Below, in pieces: positions 34,117-43,361 of a DNA stretch of 64,000 nt. Source of the stretch: CAZLPZ01 sp964607245 (GTDB lineage Bacteria > Pseudomonadota > Alphaproteobacteria > Micavibrionales > Micavibrionaceae); the NCBI GenBank assembly GCA_964607245.1, contig CAZSIB010000001.1, positions 124,001 to 188,000 of the forward strand, given 5' to 3'. Position 1 is the stretch's first letter; every line of letters starts with the position of its first letter. The position numbers were made by a program, and so were the translations under genes. The notes below the pieces were generated by a model. The model saw only the letters and a list, made by a program, of their open reading frames with translations, made no database searches and had not been told where the DNA came from.

Positions 34117-35769
34117 TTAGAAATCCATGCCGCCCATACCGCCCATGCCGCCGCCCATGGCACCCGCACCGGCCCCGTCGCCTTTTTCTTTCGGCAGTTC
34201 GGTGACCATGGCTTCGGTCGTGATGACCAAGCCCGCAACCGACGCCGCATCCTGAAGGGCGGTCCGCACGACTTTGACCGGATCAATGATCCCGGTTTTT
34301 ACCAGGTCGCAGAATTCGTTCTTCTGCGCGTCATAGCCATAGTTCGTGTCTTTTTGATCAAACATCTTGCCCACAATGACGGATCCTTCGGCACCGGCAT
34401 TTTCGGCAATTTGACGGACCGGAGATTGGATCGCCTTGCGGATGATTTCAATCCCAACGTCTTGATCCGCGTTGTCACCTTTGAGTGCCTTGAGCGCGGA
34501 AGTGGCATAAAGAAGCGCCGCACCACCCCCCGCAATCACGCCTTCTTCGACGGCGGCACGAGTTGCATGCATGGCATCATCGACGCGGTCTTTGCGTTCT
34601 TTCACCTCAACTTCGGTCGCGCCACCTACGCGGATGACGGCAACGCCACCGGCGAGCTTCGCCAGGCGCTCTTGCAGTTTTTCACGGTCATAATCGGACG
34701 ATGTTTCGGCGATTTGGGCCTTGATCTGGGCGCAACGGCCATCGATATCCTTCTTCTCGCCTTTCCCGTCGATAATCGTTGTGTTGTCCTTGGTGATTTG
34801 AACGCGCTTGGCCTGGCCCAGCATGTTCAGCGTCACGTTTTCCAGTTTGATCCCAACGTCATCGGAAATGACCTGACCACCGGTCAAAATCGCCATATCA
34901 TCCAGCATCGCCTTGCGACGATCGCCAAATCCGGGCGCCTTGACGGCCGCAACTTTCAACCCGCCGCGCAGTTTGTTCACGACCAACGTGGCCAAGGCTT
35001 CGCCTTCGACGTCCTCCGCGACGATCAGCAAGGGCCGACCGGATTGGACGATGGCTTCCAAAACAGGCAACATAGATTGCAGGTTCGAAAGTTTCTTTTC
35101 ATTGAGCAAGATGAACGGGTTGTCCAGTTCAACCGTCATTTTTTCGGCATTCGTCACGAAATAGGGGGACAGATAACCGCGGTCAAACTGCATCCCTTCA
35201 ACGGTTTCAAGTTCGGTATCCATCGATTTTGCTTCTTCGACGGTGATGACACCTTCATTCCCGACCTTGTCCATCGCTTCGGCGATTTTCTTGGCTACAT
35301 CGGCGTCACCGTTTGCCGAAATCAAAGCAACTTGTTCGATTTCAGCGTTGCCTTTCACGGGCTTCGCGCGGGCTTTCAGATCGGCAACGACAGTGGCGAC
35401 CGCCTTGTCGATCCCGCGCTTGACGTCCATCGGGTTCATCCCGGCCGCAATGGCCTTGTGACCTTCGACGACAATCGCCTGGGCCAGAACCGTTGCGGTT
35501 GTGGTACCGTCACCGGACATGTCGTTTTGTTTGGAGGCAACGGTGCGGATCAGTTGCGCGCCGATGTTTTGCATTTTGTTCGGAAGTTCAATTTCTTTTG
35601 CAACCGAGACGCCATCCTTGGTGATTTTGGGGTCGCCAAATCCGCGTTCGATCACAACGTTGCGGCCCTTGGGCCCCAAGGTCACCTTGACGGCATTCGC
35701 CATGATATTCACGCCCTGCAGCATTTGTTCGCGGGCATCACCAGAAAAAGCAATTTGTTTCGCAGCCAT
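34117..35769 (-). CDS. groEL: 60-kDa chaperonin GroEL
   Basis: A 550-residue GroEL. MAAKQIAFSGDAREQML opens it, the nucleotide site GDGTTTATVLAQ lies near 86, and the C-terminus is the typical Gly-Met tail (GGMGGMGGMDF). With GroES it folds newly made proteins in the cytosol. It is 37 bp downstream of groES and shares its heat-shock promoter. Confidence 0.99.
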   Translation of the reverse strand: MAAKQIAFSGDAREQMLQGVNIMANAVKVTLGPKGRNVVIERGFGDPKITKDGVSVAKEIELPNKMQNIGAQLIRTVASKQNDMSGDGTTTATVLAQAIVVEGHKAIAAGMNPMDVKRGIDKAVATVVADLKARAKPVKGNAEIEQVALISANGDADVAKKIAEAMDKVGNEGVITVEEAKSMDTELETVEGMQFDRGYLSPYFVTNAEKMTVELDNPFILLNEKKLSNLQSMLPVLEAIVQSGRPLLIVAEDVEGEALATLVVNKLRGGLKVAAVKAPGFGDRRKAMLDDMAILTGGQVISDDVGIKLENVTLNMLGQAKRVQITKDNTTIIDGKGEKKDIDGRCAQIKAQIAETSSDYDREKLQERLAKLAGGVAVIRVGGATEVEVKERKDRVDDAMHATRAAVEEGVIAGGGAALLYATSALKALKGDNADQDVGIEIIRKAIQSPVRQIAENAGAEGSVIVGKMFDQKDTNYGYDAQKNEFCDLVKTGIIDPVKVVRTALQDAASVAGLVITTEAMVTELPKEKGDGAGAGAMGGGMGGMGGMDF

Positions 35770-35806
35770 TGTAAAAGCTCCTTTAAAAAATGAAATGAAT
35801 GTGTAA

Positions 35807-36103
35807 TTAAGCGGCCAGTACGCCGATGATGTCGGATTCTTTCATCACCAGATATTCTTGGCCATCGACCGTGATCTCGGTGCCCGACCATTTCGAGAAC
35901 ACAATACGGTCGCCTGCCTTGACATCCAGGGGAACGACCTTGCCGGTTTCGTCACGCGTACCGGAACCCACCGCGATTACATCGCCTTCTTGGGGTTTTT
36001 CTTCGGCTGTGCCGGGGATCAAAATGCCCCCTGCGGTCTTCGTGACGGGGTCACAACGCTTGACGACAACACGGTCATGGAGAGGACGAAATTTCATGGG
36101 CAT
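35807..36103 (-). CDS. groES: 10-kDa co-chaperonin GroES
   Basis: A 98-residue co-chaperonin beginning MPMKFRPLHDRVVVKR. The mobile loop (KTAGGILIPGTAEEKPQEG) and the end ESDIIGVL are present. The ATG at 36103 has AAGGAG about 9 bases upstream; a second ATG two codons in gives 96 residues. It caps GroEL. Confidence 0.98.
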   Translation of the reverse strand: MPMKFRPLHDRVVVKRCDPVTKTAGGILIPGTAEEKPQEGDVIAVGSGTRDETGKVVPLDVKAGDRIVFSKWSGTEITVDGQEYLVMKESDIIGVLAA

Positions 36104-36241
36104 AATAACGATGCTCCTTATCAATCAATAAAGGGTTTCACAGCGGGCTGGTTTGTGATTTCATAATCCACATTCCCAGCCCCTTACCTGCGCAAGCGAT
36201 ATAACCGCCCCTAAAGACGTGCTTTCGCCGCGCTGAAGGTT

Positions 36242-36270
36242 ATATAGGCAACCCATTCCCAAAAGGCAAG
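36242..36270 (-). promoter_or_regulatory. RpoH (sigma32)-type promoter of groESL
   Basis: On the minus strand CTTGCC (36270-36265) is followed after 17 bp by CTATAT (36247-36242). This fits the alphaproteobacterial heat-shock pattern CTTGNN-N16/17-CYTATNT. No CIRCE repeat (TTAGCACTC-N9-GAGTGCTAA) is present, so HrcA control is unlikely. Confidence 0.65.
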
Positions 36271-36309
36271 GTTTTTGGGAAGATTTTTTGGGTGTTTTAT
36301 AGTCTGGCC

Positions 36310-36768
36310 TTATGCCGACGTCGTGGTTTGGGAGGCAGGGGAGCGAGATTCTGTCCGTTGCTGGGCCGTTTGGGTCATGAGCCCGGCCGCGATATCGCGG
36401 TTTATGCTGATCAGAACGTCGAATTTTTCCTTTTTCGGGTCAGCAATAATATCGACCGTCCGCTTGAACACAAAATTCGCCAAGTTGACAATATTATTCC
36501 TAAGTTCAATCGGGCGGTTCCCGTCTTTATTCTCAATCGCCGTATCAAAGAAGATCATCCAGATTTGGCGGTTATATTTCAAAGTCTCGTCAATTTGAGC
36601 CGTGTTATCGGTACTCCAATTGGCCTGAAGGTCTTGCATCATATTTGCGGCCTTCAGAAGCACGCGCGCCTCAATCTCACGCGGATCAGATGTACTTTTC
36701 TGTGCATGATCGCCGTACGTGCTCGCCGCATTTGAATACGGATTGGTGGGCGGGGGATTAGCGGGCAT
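36310..36768 (-). CDS. flaF: Flagellin synthesis regulator FlaF
   Basis: A 152-residue FlaF starting MPANPPPTNPYSNAAS. The family pattern is seen in EIEARVLLKAANMM, KYNRQIWMIFFDTA and LRNNIVNLANFVFKRT. In Caulobacter FlaF promotes flagellin secretion and translation, opposing FlbT. The ATG at 36768 has a GGAG motif 10 bases upstream and gives an 11-nt overlap with flbT. No flagellin gene is next to it, contrary to the common fla-flaF-flbT arrangement. Confidence 0.9.
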   Translation of the reverse strand: MPANPPPTNPYSNAASTYGDHAQKSTSDPREIEARVLLKAANMMQDLQANWSTDNTAQIDETLKYNRQIWMIFFDTAIENKDGNRPIELRNNIVNLANFVFKRTVDIIADPKKEKFDVLISINRDIAAGLMTQTAQQRTESRSPASQTTTSA

Positions 36769-37144
36769 GAGAGATGAGCTCCTGTTCATACTTGATCAGT
36801 TCGCGGGATTCTTTGAGGGCCTTATAATACGCGCCTTCAAGGATTTTGTCATTAATCGCCATAAACCGCAGCGCCGTTGACGGAGCGGCCTCTTGAATTT
36901 CTTTAATCATGGAAAAATATTTTTCATGATAGATTTTGGGATTACGGGCGAGGTACATACATTGAATAATGAAATAAATGCGCTTGCAGGGCGTATTCGC
37001 CTCTTCTTCCTTCATCACATCTTTTTCACGTAAGATTGGCGCGTCGCCTGCAATGTGCAGCCGGGTACGTTGCGAGTCATTTGTCACGACCGCTGTGCCA
37101 ATCAGTATTTTTTCGCCGGGTTTTAAATCGATGACAAGGGCCAT
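36758..37144 (-). CDS. flbT: Flagellin translation repressor FlbT
   Basis: A 128-residue FlbT. The opening MALVIDLKPGEKILIG and the middle CKRIYFIIQCMYLA are characteristic. FlbT binds the 5' leader of flagellin mRNA and blocks its translation until the hook is complete. It overlaps flaF by 11 nt and is the first gene of the pair. No sigma54 promoter was seen upstream. Confidence 0.92.
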   Translation of the reverse strand: MALVIDLKPGEKILIGTAVVTNDSQRTRLHIAGDAPILREKDVMKEEEANTPCKRIYFIIQCMYLARNPKIYHEKYFSMIKEIQEAAPSTALRFMAINDKILEGAYYKALKESRELIKYEQELISHAR

Positions 37145-37295
37145 GTGATTCTCGCTGCCGCCTTTAAACAGAGTTCTTCCGCCAGATCTTTAGTCTAGGC
37201 CGGAAACGGTTGATGAACGGTTAAGACCCGATGTTGTATCCTTGAGGCTCCATAAAAACCAGCTTTTTCTCTGATGTTTCAAGGAATTAAAGAAA

Positions 37296-37320
37296 AACCC
37301 CCGGCTGAAAACCGGGGGTT
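37296..37320 (-). terminator. Rho-independent terminator after the 17-kDa lipoprotein gene
   Basis: AACCCCCGG (37296-37304) and CCGGGGGTT (37312-37320) form a strong stem. On the minus strand it is followed by TTTCTTT. It lies 21 bp downstream of the stop codon. Confidence 0.85.
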
Positions 37321-37341
37321 CGTTTATTCTGAAAAATTAAA

Positions 37342-37833
37342 TTACTGCATCACCGACCACGTGCCATCGCCATTCTTGCAGGCTTGGCCGACGGCTGTTT
37401 CAGCGCGGCCGTCAATATAGATCGTGTGCTTGTATTCCCGGCAATAGTCGCCTGTGCTGCTGCGGCCATCGCGGATCGGGGTGACGGTGCCATACCGACC
37501 ACTTTCTGGGTTATTCCAGGAAATGCTGCGGCCAATGGGCGCCGTATAGGCTTGTTGTTCTGCGCGCTCTGCATAAGCCAAGTCTGCTTTATCAAGTGAC
37601 GCCCCGATCGAATTCCCGACCATCAGACCAAGGAGTGTCCCAACACCGACCCCCACCAATTGACCCGACCCTTTACCGACTTTGGATCCAACAACGCCGC
37701 CCAAGATCGCGCCCGTTCCGGCCCCGATCATCTGCTTGTTGCCCATGCCGCTCGTGCCGTTTTGAAATGTCTCCATACAGGCCGTCAAAGACAGCGCCGA
37801 CACCATTAAAACCGCCAAAATACCTTTTTTCAT
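37342..37833 (-). CDS. 17-kDa surface-antigen-like glycine-zipper lipoprotein
   Basis: From the ATG at 37833 (GGAG 10 bases upstream) the product has 163 residues. A lipobox LTAC at about 16-19 makes Cys19 the likely lipid anchor. A glycine-zipper region (about 37-82, GAGTGAILGGVVGSKVGKG and then LVGVGVGTLLGLMVG) could span a membrane. The C-terminal domain has the rickettsial 17-kDa pattern, with SWNNPESGRYGTVTP, CREYKHTI and GDGTWSVM. It is probably an outer membrane lipoprotein. Confidence 0.85.
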   Translation of the reverse strand: MKKGILAVLMVSALSLTACMETFQNGTSGMGNKQMIGAGTGAILGGVVGSKVGKGSGQLVGVGVGTLLGLMVGNSIGASLDKADLAYAERAEQQAYTAPIGRSISWNNPESGRYGTVTPIRDGRSSTGDYCREYKHTIYIDGRAETAVGQACKNGDGTWSVMQ

Positions 37834-37984
37834 CTTTAAGGACTCCTTTATTGTCCGATCAACGGTCAGGGATGGAACAAGAAAGCCTGCCGTACACATT
37901 CATCATAGGGGTAAGTTCGGTTCGGGCGCAAGGTTTTCAGGCTGCGCCCAAGTGCCGCAATGCGGCTGATAACCGCAATACGCG

Positions 37985-38395
37985 CTAGAAAAGGCCTTGG
38001 TAATGCCGCGCGATCATCTCATCGATATCCGATTCGGAAAATTCCAAGCATTCGCCCAGTTCGCCGATAATAATTTGTCGGACCAGGTGGTTCAAATCTT
38101 CACCGCCTTCGCACCACATATCCAAAATGGGGCGGCGATATAAAATGAGGACATCATCCCCCTTTGAAATCTTTTTTACGACACCCGGGGCGATTTGGGA
38201 TGACGGACGAAACAGTGCCAAAAGATCATAAGGATCGGACAGTTCCATTTCTTGTTCCGTTGCCGTATCTGGGAATTCATCGACCTGAATAGTCAGGCTG
38301 TTGCATTTTTCCAAAAGTTCTTCGGGCAAGGTATCGAGATGTGATTGTGCAATCGTCGTCAAATCATCAAGCGACGGCGGGGCCGTAAAGGCCAT
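37985..38395 (-). CDS. Metallopeptidase-family (zincin-like, DUF1025) protein lacking the zinc motif
   Basis: A 136-residue protein of the small zincin-like family, as seen in PSLDDLTTIAQSHLDTLPEEL, LFRPSSQIAPGVV, ILYRRPILDM and the final EFSESDIDEMI. In active members the HExxH helix reads like VLIHEIGHHFG. Here it reads IIIGELGECLEF, so both zinc-binding His are gone. The glutamate survives, but without the His pair it cannot hold zinc in the usual way, so it is likely a non-catalytic relative. An upstream ATG at 38452 would add 19 residues without a better ribosome-binding site. Confidence 0.75.
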   Translation of the reverse strand: MAFTAPPSLDDLTTIAQSHLDTLPEELLEKCNSLTIQVDEFPDTATEQEMELSDPYDLLALFRPSSQIAPGVVKKISKGDDVLILYRRPILDMWCEGGEDLNHLVRQIIIGELGECLEFSESDIDEMIARHYQGLF

Positions 38396-38688
38396 GATGA
38401 TCGAATGGCGTTCAGCGTGCGAAGAAAGAGTCTTTAAATGGGCATGCGCCATGATGAGGAGATCACATCGGGAAGGCGTGAAGAAAATGTACGAATCTGT
38501 TTTTGATTCTAGAACAGTGTTTTGATCTCTGCCAAGAGTCTGTCGTCATTTGACCCTCATCTTCTTTTTAAACTGTGACATCGCTGCCACATGTCCTGTT
38601 TACGAATCGCGGGAAAAAGCGTTATAGTAGAGCCGGTTCACGCTGTTGTCCTTCCTATATTCCTCCCCCGCGAAAGAAATATCTGTCC

Positions 38689-40590
38689 ATGACTCTTTCC
38701 TCCTCTGCCGAAGGTTCAAAGAATGCTGCGCTTCCGGGCCTGATGCTTGCGGCACTGGGGATTGTCTATGGCGATATCGGGACGAGCCCCCTTTACGCGA
38801 TTAAAGAAGCGTTTGCAGGCCATCATGCCCCCGACGCCGCCATGACAAACGTCATGGGGATATTGTCGATGGTCTTTTGGCTTTTGATGATTATTGTCAG
38901 TTTTAAATACGTGGCGCTTGTTTTACGCGCCGACAACAAAGGCGAAGGGGGCGATTTCGCCTTACTTGCCCTGAACCTGAAACTCACCGAGAACAGGCCG
39001 TGGCTTCATTACGGGATCGGGCTTTTGGGGATTTTGGGAGGATGTTTGTTTTATGCGGACGCGGTGATTACGCCCGCGATTTCCGTTCTCTCTGCCGTTG
39101 AAGGGCTTAAGGTTTATTATACGGGTCTCACACCTTTTGTCATTCCTGCAGCAGTCACTATTCTTGTTGTTTTGTTTTGTATTCAACGATTTGGCACCGC
39201 GCGCGTGGGCACGTTATTTGGTCCGATCACATTCTTGTGGTTTTGCAGTATCGGTGCGCTGGGGTTGATTAGTATTTCTCAATCGCCTGGCATCCTTGCG
39301 GCGCTCAATCCGTACTATGCCCTTCATTTTATTGTGATGCACCCGATGGATGCCTTTTTTGCGTGCGGATCGATCGTTCTGGTGGTGACCGGGGCCGAGG
39401 CGCTTTACGCCGATATGGGCCATTTTGGGCGCTTTCCGATACGTCTGACCTGGCTGTTTGTGGCGATTGCCCTTGTGCTCAACTATTTTGGACAGGGTGC
39501 TTTGTTGCTACGCGCTCCGGGGATTACCCAAGATCCTCTTTTTAATCCGTTTTATATGCTGGTGCCGGAACACTTATTATTACCCATGGTCATTCTGGCG
39601 ACACTTGCTACCACGATTGCGTCCCAAGCCACGATCAGCGGCGCATTTTCAATTACGCGCCAGGCGATCCAACTGGGGTATTTGCCCCGCATGCGTATTT
39701 TTCACACATCATCACAGGAACAGGGGCAGATTTACATGCCGCTTGTGAATTGGTTGATGCTTTTGGCTGTCGTATTTGTCATTTTCTTGTTTGGATCATC
39801 GAGTGCGCTGGCTTCAGCCTATGGCATCGCGGTCACCGGCGCGATGATGGTTACGACCTTTGCGATCAGTATCGTGATGGTGAAAAAGTGGCACTGGCCA
39901 ATGGCCTGGGTAGGGATTGTCCTCGGCGTCATTTTGTCGATCGAAAGTGTCCTTCTCGCCGCGAATATCCTGAAAATCTGGAGCGGCGGATGGCTGCCTC
40001 TTTTAATGGCACTCGTTCTTTTTACATTACTGACCAGTTGGTTCCGGGGGCAACGTATTCTGGCCGATCGCCTCGCTCAAAAATCCATATCCGTCCGGGA
40101 TTTTGTCGATGACTTTGTCAAGCAAAGCTATCGCCGCGTGCCCGGCACGGCCGTGTATATGACGCCGCGCAAGCATATCATCCCGGAAACATTACTCCTC
40201 AACCTCAAATATAATAAAGTCCTTCATGAAACGATTATTCTTTTAACGATTCAGATCATGAACGAACCCGTGGTGGATCATGCTGACCGGTTTGGTATTC
40301 ATGAACTGACCGAGAATTTTTACCGCGTGACGTTACGCTATGGCTTTATTGAAGAACCGAATCTAGAGCGCGATTTAAGCCTGTGTCGATATAACGATGC
40401 CCCCATATTTGAGGTCGACACGACGTTCTTTTTAGGACGAGAGTCGATCTTGCCTACGCCCGGGGACGGCATGGCGATTTGGCGCGAACACCTTTACGCG
40501 TGGATGAAACGCAACGCGGGATCGGCCGCCGATTTTTACCGCGTTCCGGCTGGGAAAGTCTTGGAAATCGGCGGGCAGTACGAGATTTAG
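38689..40590 (+). CDS. kup: Low-affinity potassium transporter Kup
   Basis: A 633-residue KUP/HAK/KT potassium transporter. GIVYGDIGTSPLYA near residue 23 is the family signature, followed by about 12 helices. KGEGGDFALLAL and ALYADMGHFGRFPIR are also characteristic. A cytoplasmic C-terminal domain (about 460-633) completes it. It imports K+ by H+ symport. The start at 38689 gives the normal length; a longer upstream frame is not needed. It is convergent with the next gene, with a 9-bp gap. Confidence 0.97.
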   Translation: MTLSSSAEGSKNAALPGLMLAALGIVYGDIGTSPLYAIKEAFAGHHAPDAAMTNVMGILSMVFWLLMIIVSFKYVALVLRADNKGEGGDFALLALNLKLTENRPWLHYGIGLLGILGGCLFYADAVITPAISVLSAVEGLKVYYTGLTPFVIPAAVTILVVLFCIQRFGTARVGTLFGPITFLWFCSIGALGLISISQSPGILAALNPYYALHFIVMHPMDAFFACGSIVLVVTGAEALYADMGHFGRFPIRLTWLFVAIALVLNYFGQGALLLRAPGITQDPLFNPFYMLVPEHLLLPMVILATLATTIASQATISGAFSITRQAIQLGYLPRMRIFHTSSQEQGQIYMPLVNWLMLLAVVFVIFLFGSSSALASAYGIAVTGAMMVTTFAISIVMVKKWHWPMAWVGIVLGVILSIESVLLAANILKIWSGGWLPLLMALVLFTLLTSWFRGQRILADRLAQKSISVRDFVDDFVKQSYRRVPGTAVYMTPRKHIIPETLLLNLKYNKVLHETIILLTIQIMNEPVVDHADRFGIHELTENFYRVTLRYGFIEEPNLERDLSLCRYNDAPIFEVDTTFFLGRESILPTPGDGMAIWREHLYAWMKRNAGSAADFYRVPAGKVLEIGGQYEI

Positions 40591-40599
40591 GAGCCATTC

Positions 40600-41067
40600 C
40601 TATTGAAATTGTACGCCAGATTTTGTGTAAAGCCCGATTGTTTTACGCGTCGTTTCGTCTTCAAGGAACAATGTCCCGCTTTTATGCGCTGTCACATGAT
40701 AGACATCATCGAATGTTTCAAGGACACGACGTTGATCATATCCAGATAAACGATAGAACATCGGCCCGACAACGAGGCGTGGAGAGCTGATCCAAGTGGC
40801 ATGATGATAATCGGTGAGGATCGATGCATTAAAAAATTTTTCGATCTGGTCCATCCCGGCGCCCGTATCCGGGGCCCAATCGGCAACGCGCCATGATTCC
40901 CGTCGCCACTGGGCGTTATGCGGATCTGTTCCGTTTTCCAGATAAGGGCGAAAATCGGTATCTGTCCGCATAAAATGGTCCACCCAGCCCGTTGCATGGG
41001 CGGCAATGGGGGCCCCTGTCAGGATGAGCCCCAGAAACGATGCTAGGAATATATGGCTTGTTTTCAT
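40600..41067 (-). CDS. Hypothetical exported protein
   Basis: A 155-residue product with a Sec signal peptide (MKTSHIFLASFLGLILTGAPIAAHA, cut near residue 25). The mature part is small and Asp/His/Trp-rich (TDTDFRPYLENG, DDVYHVTAHKSGTLF) with no motif I recognise. It is probably periplasmic or outer-membrane bound. It is single and divergent from the FlgC-like gene 53 bp away. Confidence 0.65.
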   Translation of the reverse strand: MKTSHIFLASFLGLILTGAPIAAHATGWVDHFMRTDTDFRPYLENGTDPHNAQWRRESWRVADWAPDTGAGMDQIEKFFNASILTDYHHATWISSPRLVVGPMFYRLSGYDQRRVLETFDDVYHVTAHKSGTLFLEDETTRKTIGLYTKSGVQFQ

Positions 41068-41120
41068 GGTTGGCGCCTTTCTTTTCTACCCTCTTAACTA
41101 TTCCATGATATCCTAAAGAA

Positions 41121-41507
41121 ATGGTTGATGCGATATCTGTCTCTTTATCTGCTCTCTCGGCCGCGACCCGTAAGACGTCGGTTGCGGCGAATAACATTGC
41201 AAACGCGGGATCGGCGGGCACGCGCGACACGGCCTATACGCCTCAAGATGTGATCAATGTCACAAATGAAACGGGCGGGGTGTCCACTCGGGTCCAAAAC
41301 CGCGACCCGGCGCATGTCCTGATCCACGACCCGGGTTCACCCCAGGCGGATTCGGACGGGAATGTCGCCGTTCCGAATGTCGACCTTGTGACCGAGGCCA
41401 TCACGATGAAAACGGCCGAGATCGCCTATCGCGCGAGTGCCAAAGTCATGGGTGTTGCGCACCGCATGCAGGATGATCTGCAACGCCTTTTTGATGAAAA
41501 AGCCTAA
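41121..41507 (+). CDS. Flagellar basal-body rod protein, FlgC-like
   Basis: A 128-residue rod protein with the family ends. The N-terminal helix carries LSALSAATRKTSVAANNIAN and the C-terminal helix VTEAITMKTAEIAYRASAKV. The middle is short (DPGSPQADSDGNV). It is near FlgC in length but not flanked by flgB, fliE or flgF, so it is an orphan copy or a rod variant. Its last bases overlap the stop of the convergent LysR gene by 4 nt. Confidence 0.75.
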   Translation: MVDAISVSLSALSAATRKTSVAANNIANAGSAGTRDTAYTPQDVINVTNETGGVSTRVQNRDPAHVLIHDPGSPQADSDGNVAVPNVDLVTEAITMKTAEIAYRASAKVMGVAHRMQDDLQRLFDEKA

Positions 41508-42394
41508 AACGCCGCCGTGTCGATGTTTTGAAGCAAGAAATCCCGAAAGATTTCAATGCGTTTGGAATGGCGGCGCACTTCTGGATAAACAAAATACAGA
41601 TCCACGGCTGGGAAAATTTGTGTGTCTAGAATCCGAATGATCGATTTTTGACCCCGCATCATAAAATCAGGCAAGACGGCGATCCCAACACCGGCGCGCA
41701 CCAGTTCTGCCATGGCGGTCACGGTATTGGTGCGGGTAATTTTGATTTTGGGTCGCTTGGACGATGGGATGTGCTCGAGAATCCCACCCGAACATGGATA
41801 GGGCGGTGTATCCGAAAACGTTAAAATATGGTGGCTTGACAGATCATGCAGATCATGGGGCGTGCCCTGTCGGTCAAGATAATTTTCCGACGCGTAAAGA
41901 CCAAAGTTGATTTTGGCAAGCGGTCGCTGGATCAGATCATTTTCTTGCGGCGGAAACAGGCGCAGCGCAACGTCCGCCTCGCGCAGCCCCAGGTTCAGTA
42001 CACGGTCATCCAACGTTAACGTGGGCGCTATATCGGGGTATTGGTCAAGAAAACGGGGCAGCAGGGGCGCAAGCCACCAGGTCCCGATAAATTCTGACGC
42101 GGTGATGGTGAGGGGCCCTTCGGCCTTGTCGCGCGTATCGCTCAGTTGCCCTTCGATCATTGCCAATTTTGTGAACACATCGCGCGTTGTGTGAAACAAA
42201 AGTTCGCCTTGTTCCGTCATCACAAGTCCGCGCGCATGACGGTGAAACAGAATGATGCCCAGACTGTCTTCGAGTGTCGCGATTTGCCGGCTGATGGCCG
42301 ATTGAGAAAGCCCCAAGGCCTCACCCGCATGGGTAAAACTGCCGGCGCTCGCAACCGCATGAAAAATTCGAATTTTATCCCAGTCAAGCGCCAT
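41504..42394 (-). CDS. LysR-family transcriptional regulator
   Basis: A 296-residue LTTR. The helix-turn-helix (about 5-65) is FHAVASAGSFTHAGEALGLS plus QSAISRQIATLE. The effector-binding domain (about 90-290) contains LREADVALRLFPP and GVGIAVLPDFMM. The ATG at 42394 is 4 bp after the trxB stop, so it is in the trxB operon, which suggests redox-linked or thiol-linked control. The ligand is unknown. Confidence 0.85.
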   Translation of the reverse strand: MALDWDKIRIFHAVASAGSFTHAGEALGLSQSAISRQIATLEDSLGIILFHRHARGLVMTEQGELLFHTTRDVFTKLAMIEGQLSDTRDKAEGPLTITASEFIGTWWLAPLLPRFLDQYPDIAPTLTLDDRVLNLGLREADVALRLFPPQENDLIQRPLAKINFGLYASENYLDRQGTPHDLHDLSSHHILTFSDTPPYPCSGGILEHIPSSKRPKIKITRTNTVTAMAELVRAGVGIAVLPDFMMRGQKSIIRILDTQIFPAVDLYFVYPEVRRHSKRIEIFRDFLLQNIDTAAF

Positions 42395-42398
42395 GGCG

Positions 42399-43361
42399 TT
42401 ACGCCGCGTGTTGATGCAGGTGATGTGCAGCGATATACCGATCGGCCTCAAGCGCCGCCATACATCCCATGCCTGCGGCGGTCACGGCCTGGCGATAAAC
42501 TTTATCCTTCACATCGCCTGCGGCAAAGACGCCCGGAATATTCGTGGCGGTCGAGTCTGGTTTTGTTAAAATATACCCACCTGCATCCATATCAATTTGA
42601 CCTTTAAAAATTTCTGTCGCGGGGTCATGGCCAATCGCGACGAACAAGCCGTCAACTTTAATCTCGCTCAAATCGCCGTTCAGTGTGTTTTTCAGGCGCA
42701 GCCCCGTGACGCCGCCATGTTGCGGATCGCCCAAAACTTCATCCACACCGGCGTTCCAAATCACTTTTACCTTGGGGTGCGCGAATAAACGGTCTTGGCC
42801 AATTTTTTCGGCGCGCAACGAATCACGGCGGTGGATCAAGGTCACGCTGTTTGCAAAGTTTGTAAGGAAAAGCGCTTCTTCGACAGCGGAATTTCCCCCG
42901 CCCACCACGGCGACGTCTCGCCCGCGATAAAAGAACCCGTCGCACGTGGCGCAGGCCGACACGCCAAAGCCGCGAAATTTTTCTTCAGACGGGATATTGA
43001 GCCAACGCGCCTTTGCCCCTGTGGCAATGATCACCGTATCCGCCGTATAGGTATCTCCGCTTTCGCCGCGCGCGGTCAAGGGGCGGGATTTAAAATCAAC
43101 AGTCGCGATATAATCGGTGATGAGGTGCGTGCCCACATGTTCGGCTTGCTTTTGCATTTGTTCCATCAGCCAAGGCCCCTGAATGGGGTCCGCAAAGCCG
43201 GGATAGTTTTCAACATCCGTCGTGATGGTCAATTGCCCGCCCGGCTGCAATCCCTGAACCAAGACGGGTTTCAGATTGGCGCGCGCGGCATAGATGGCGG
43301 CCGTGTACCCCGCCGGGCCAGAACCGATGATCAGGACGGAAGAATGAATGTTTTGGGTCAT
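42399..43361 (-). CDS. trxB: Thioredoxin reductase
   Basis: A 320-residue low-molecular-weight TrxR. An FAD site GSGPAGYTAA lies near 13, the redox disulfide is CATCDG near 137-142, the NADPH site is GGGNSAVEEAL near 155, and GVFAAGDV lies near 281. It keeps thioredoxin reduced with NADPH. Its ATG overlaps the ELM1-family stop (43358-43361). Confidence 0.97.
   Translation of the reverse strand: MTQNIHSSVLIIGSGPAGYTAAIYAARANLKPVLVQGLQPGGQLTITTDVENYPGFADPIQGPWLMEQMQKQAEHVGTHLITDYIATVDFKSRPLTARGESGDTYTADTVIIATGAKARWLNIPSEEKFRGFGVSACATCDGFFYRGRDVAVVGGGNSAVEEALFLTNFANSVTLIHRRDSLRAEKIGQDRLFAHPKVKVIWNAGVDEVLGDPQHGGVTGLRLKNTLNGDLSEIKVDGLFVAIGHDPATEIFKGQIDMDAGGYILTKPDSTATNIPGVFAAGDVKDKVYRQAVTAAGMGCMAALEADRYIAAHHLHQHAA

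Noticed and set aside
34090..35793. Long plus-strand open frame (567 codons) opposite groEL
   Set aside because: It is the antisense shadow of groEL, whose protein is unmistakable; the shadow has no family features.
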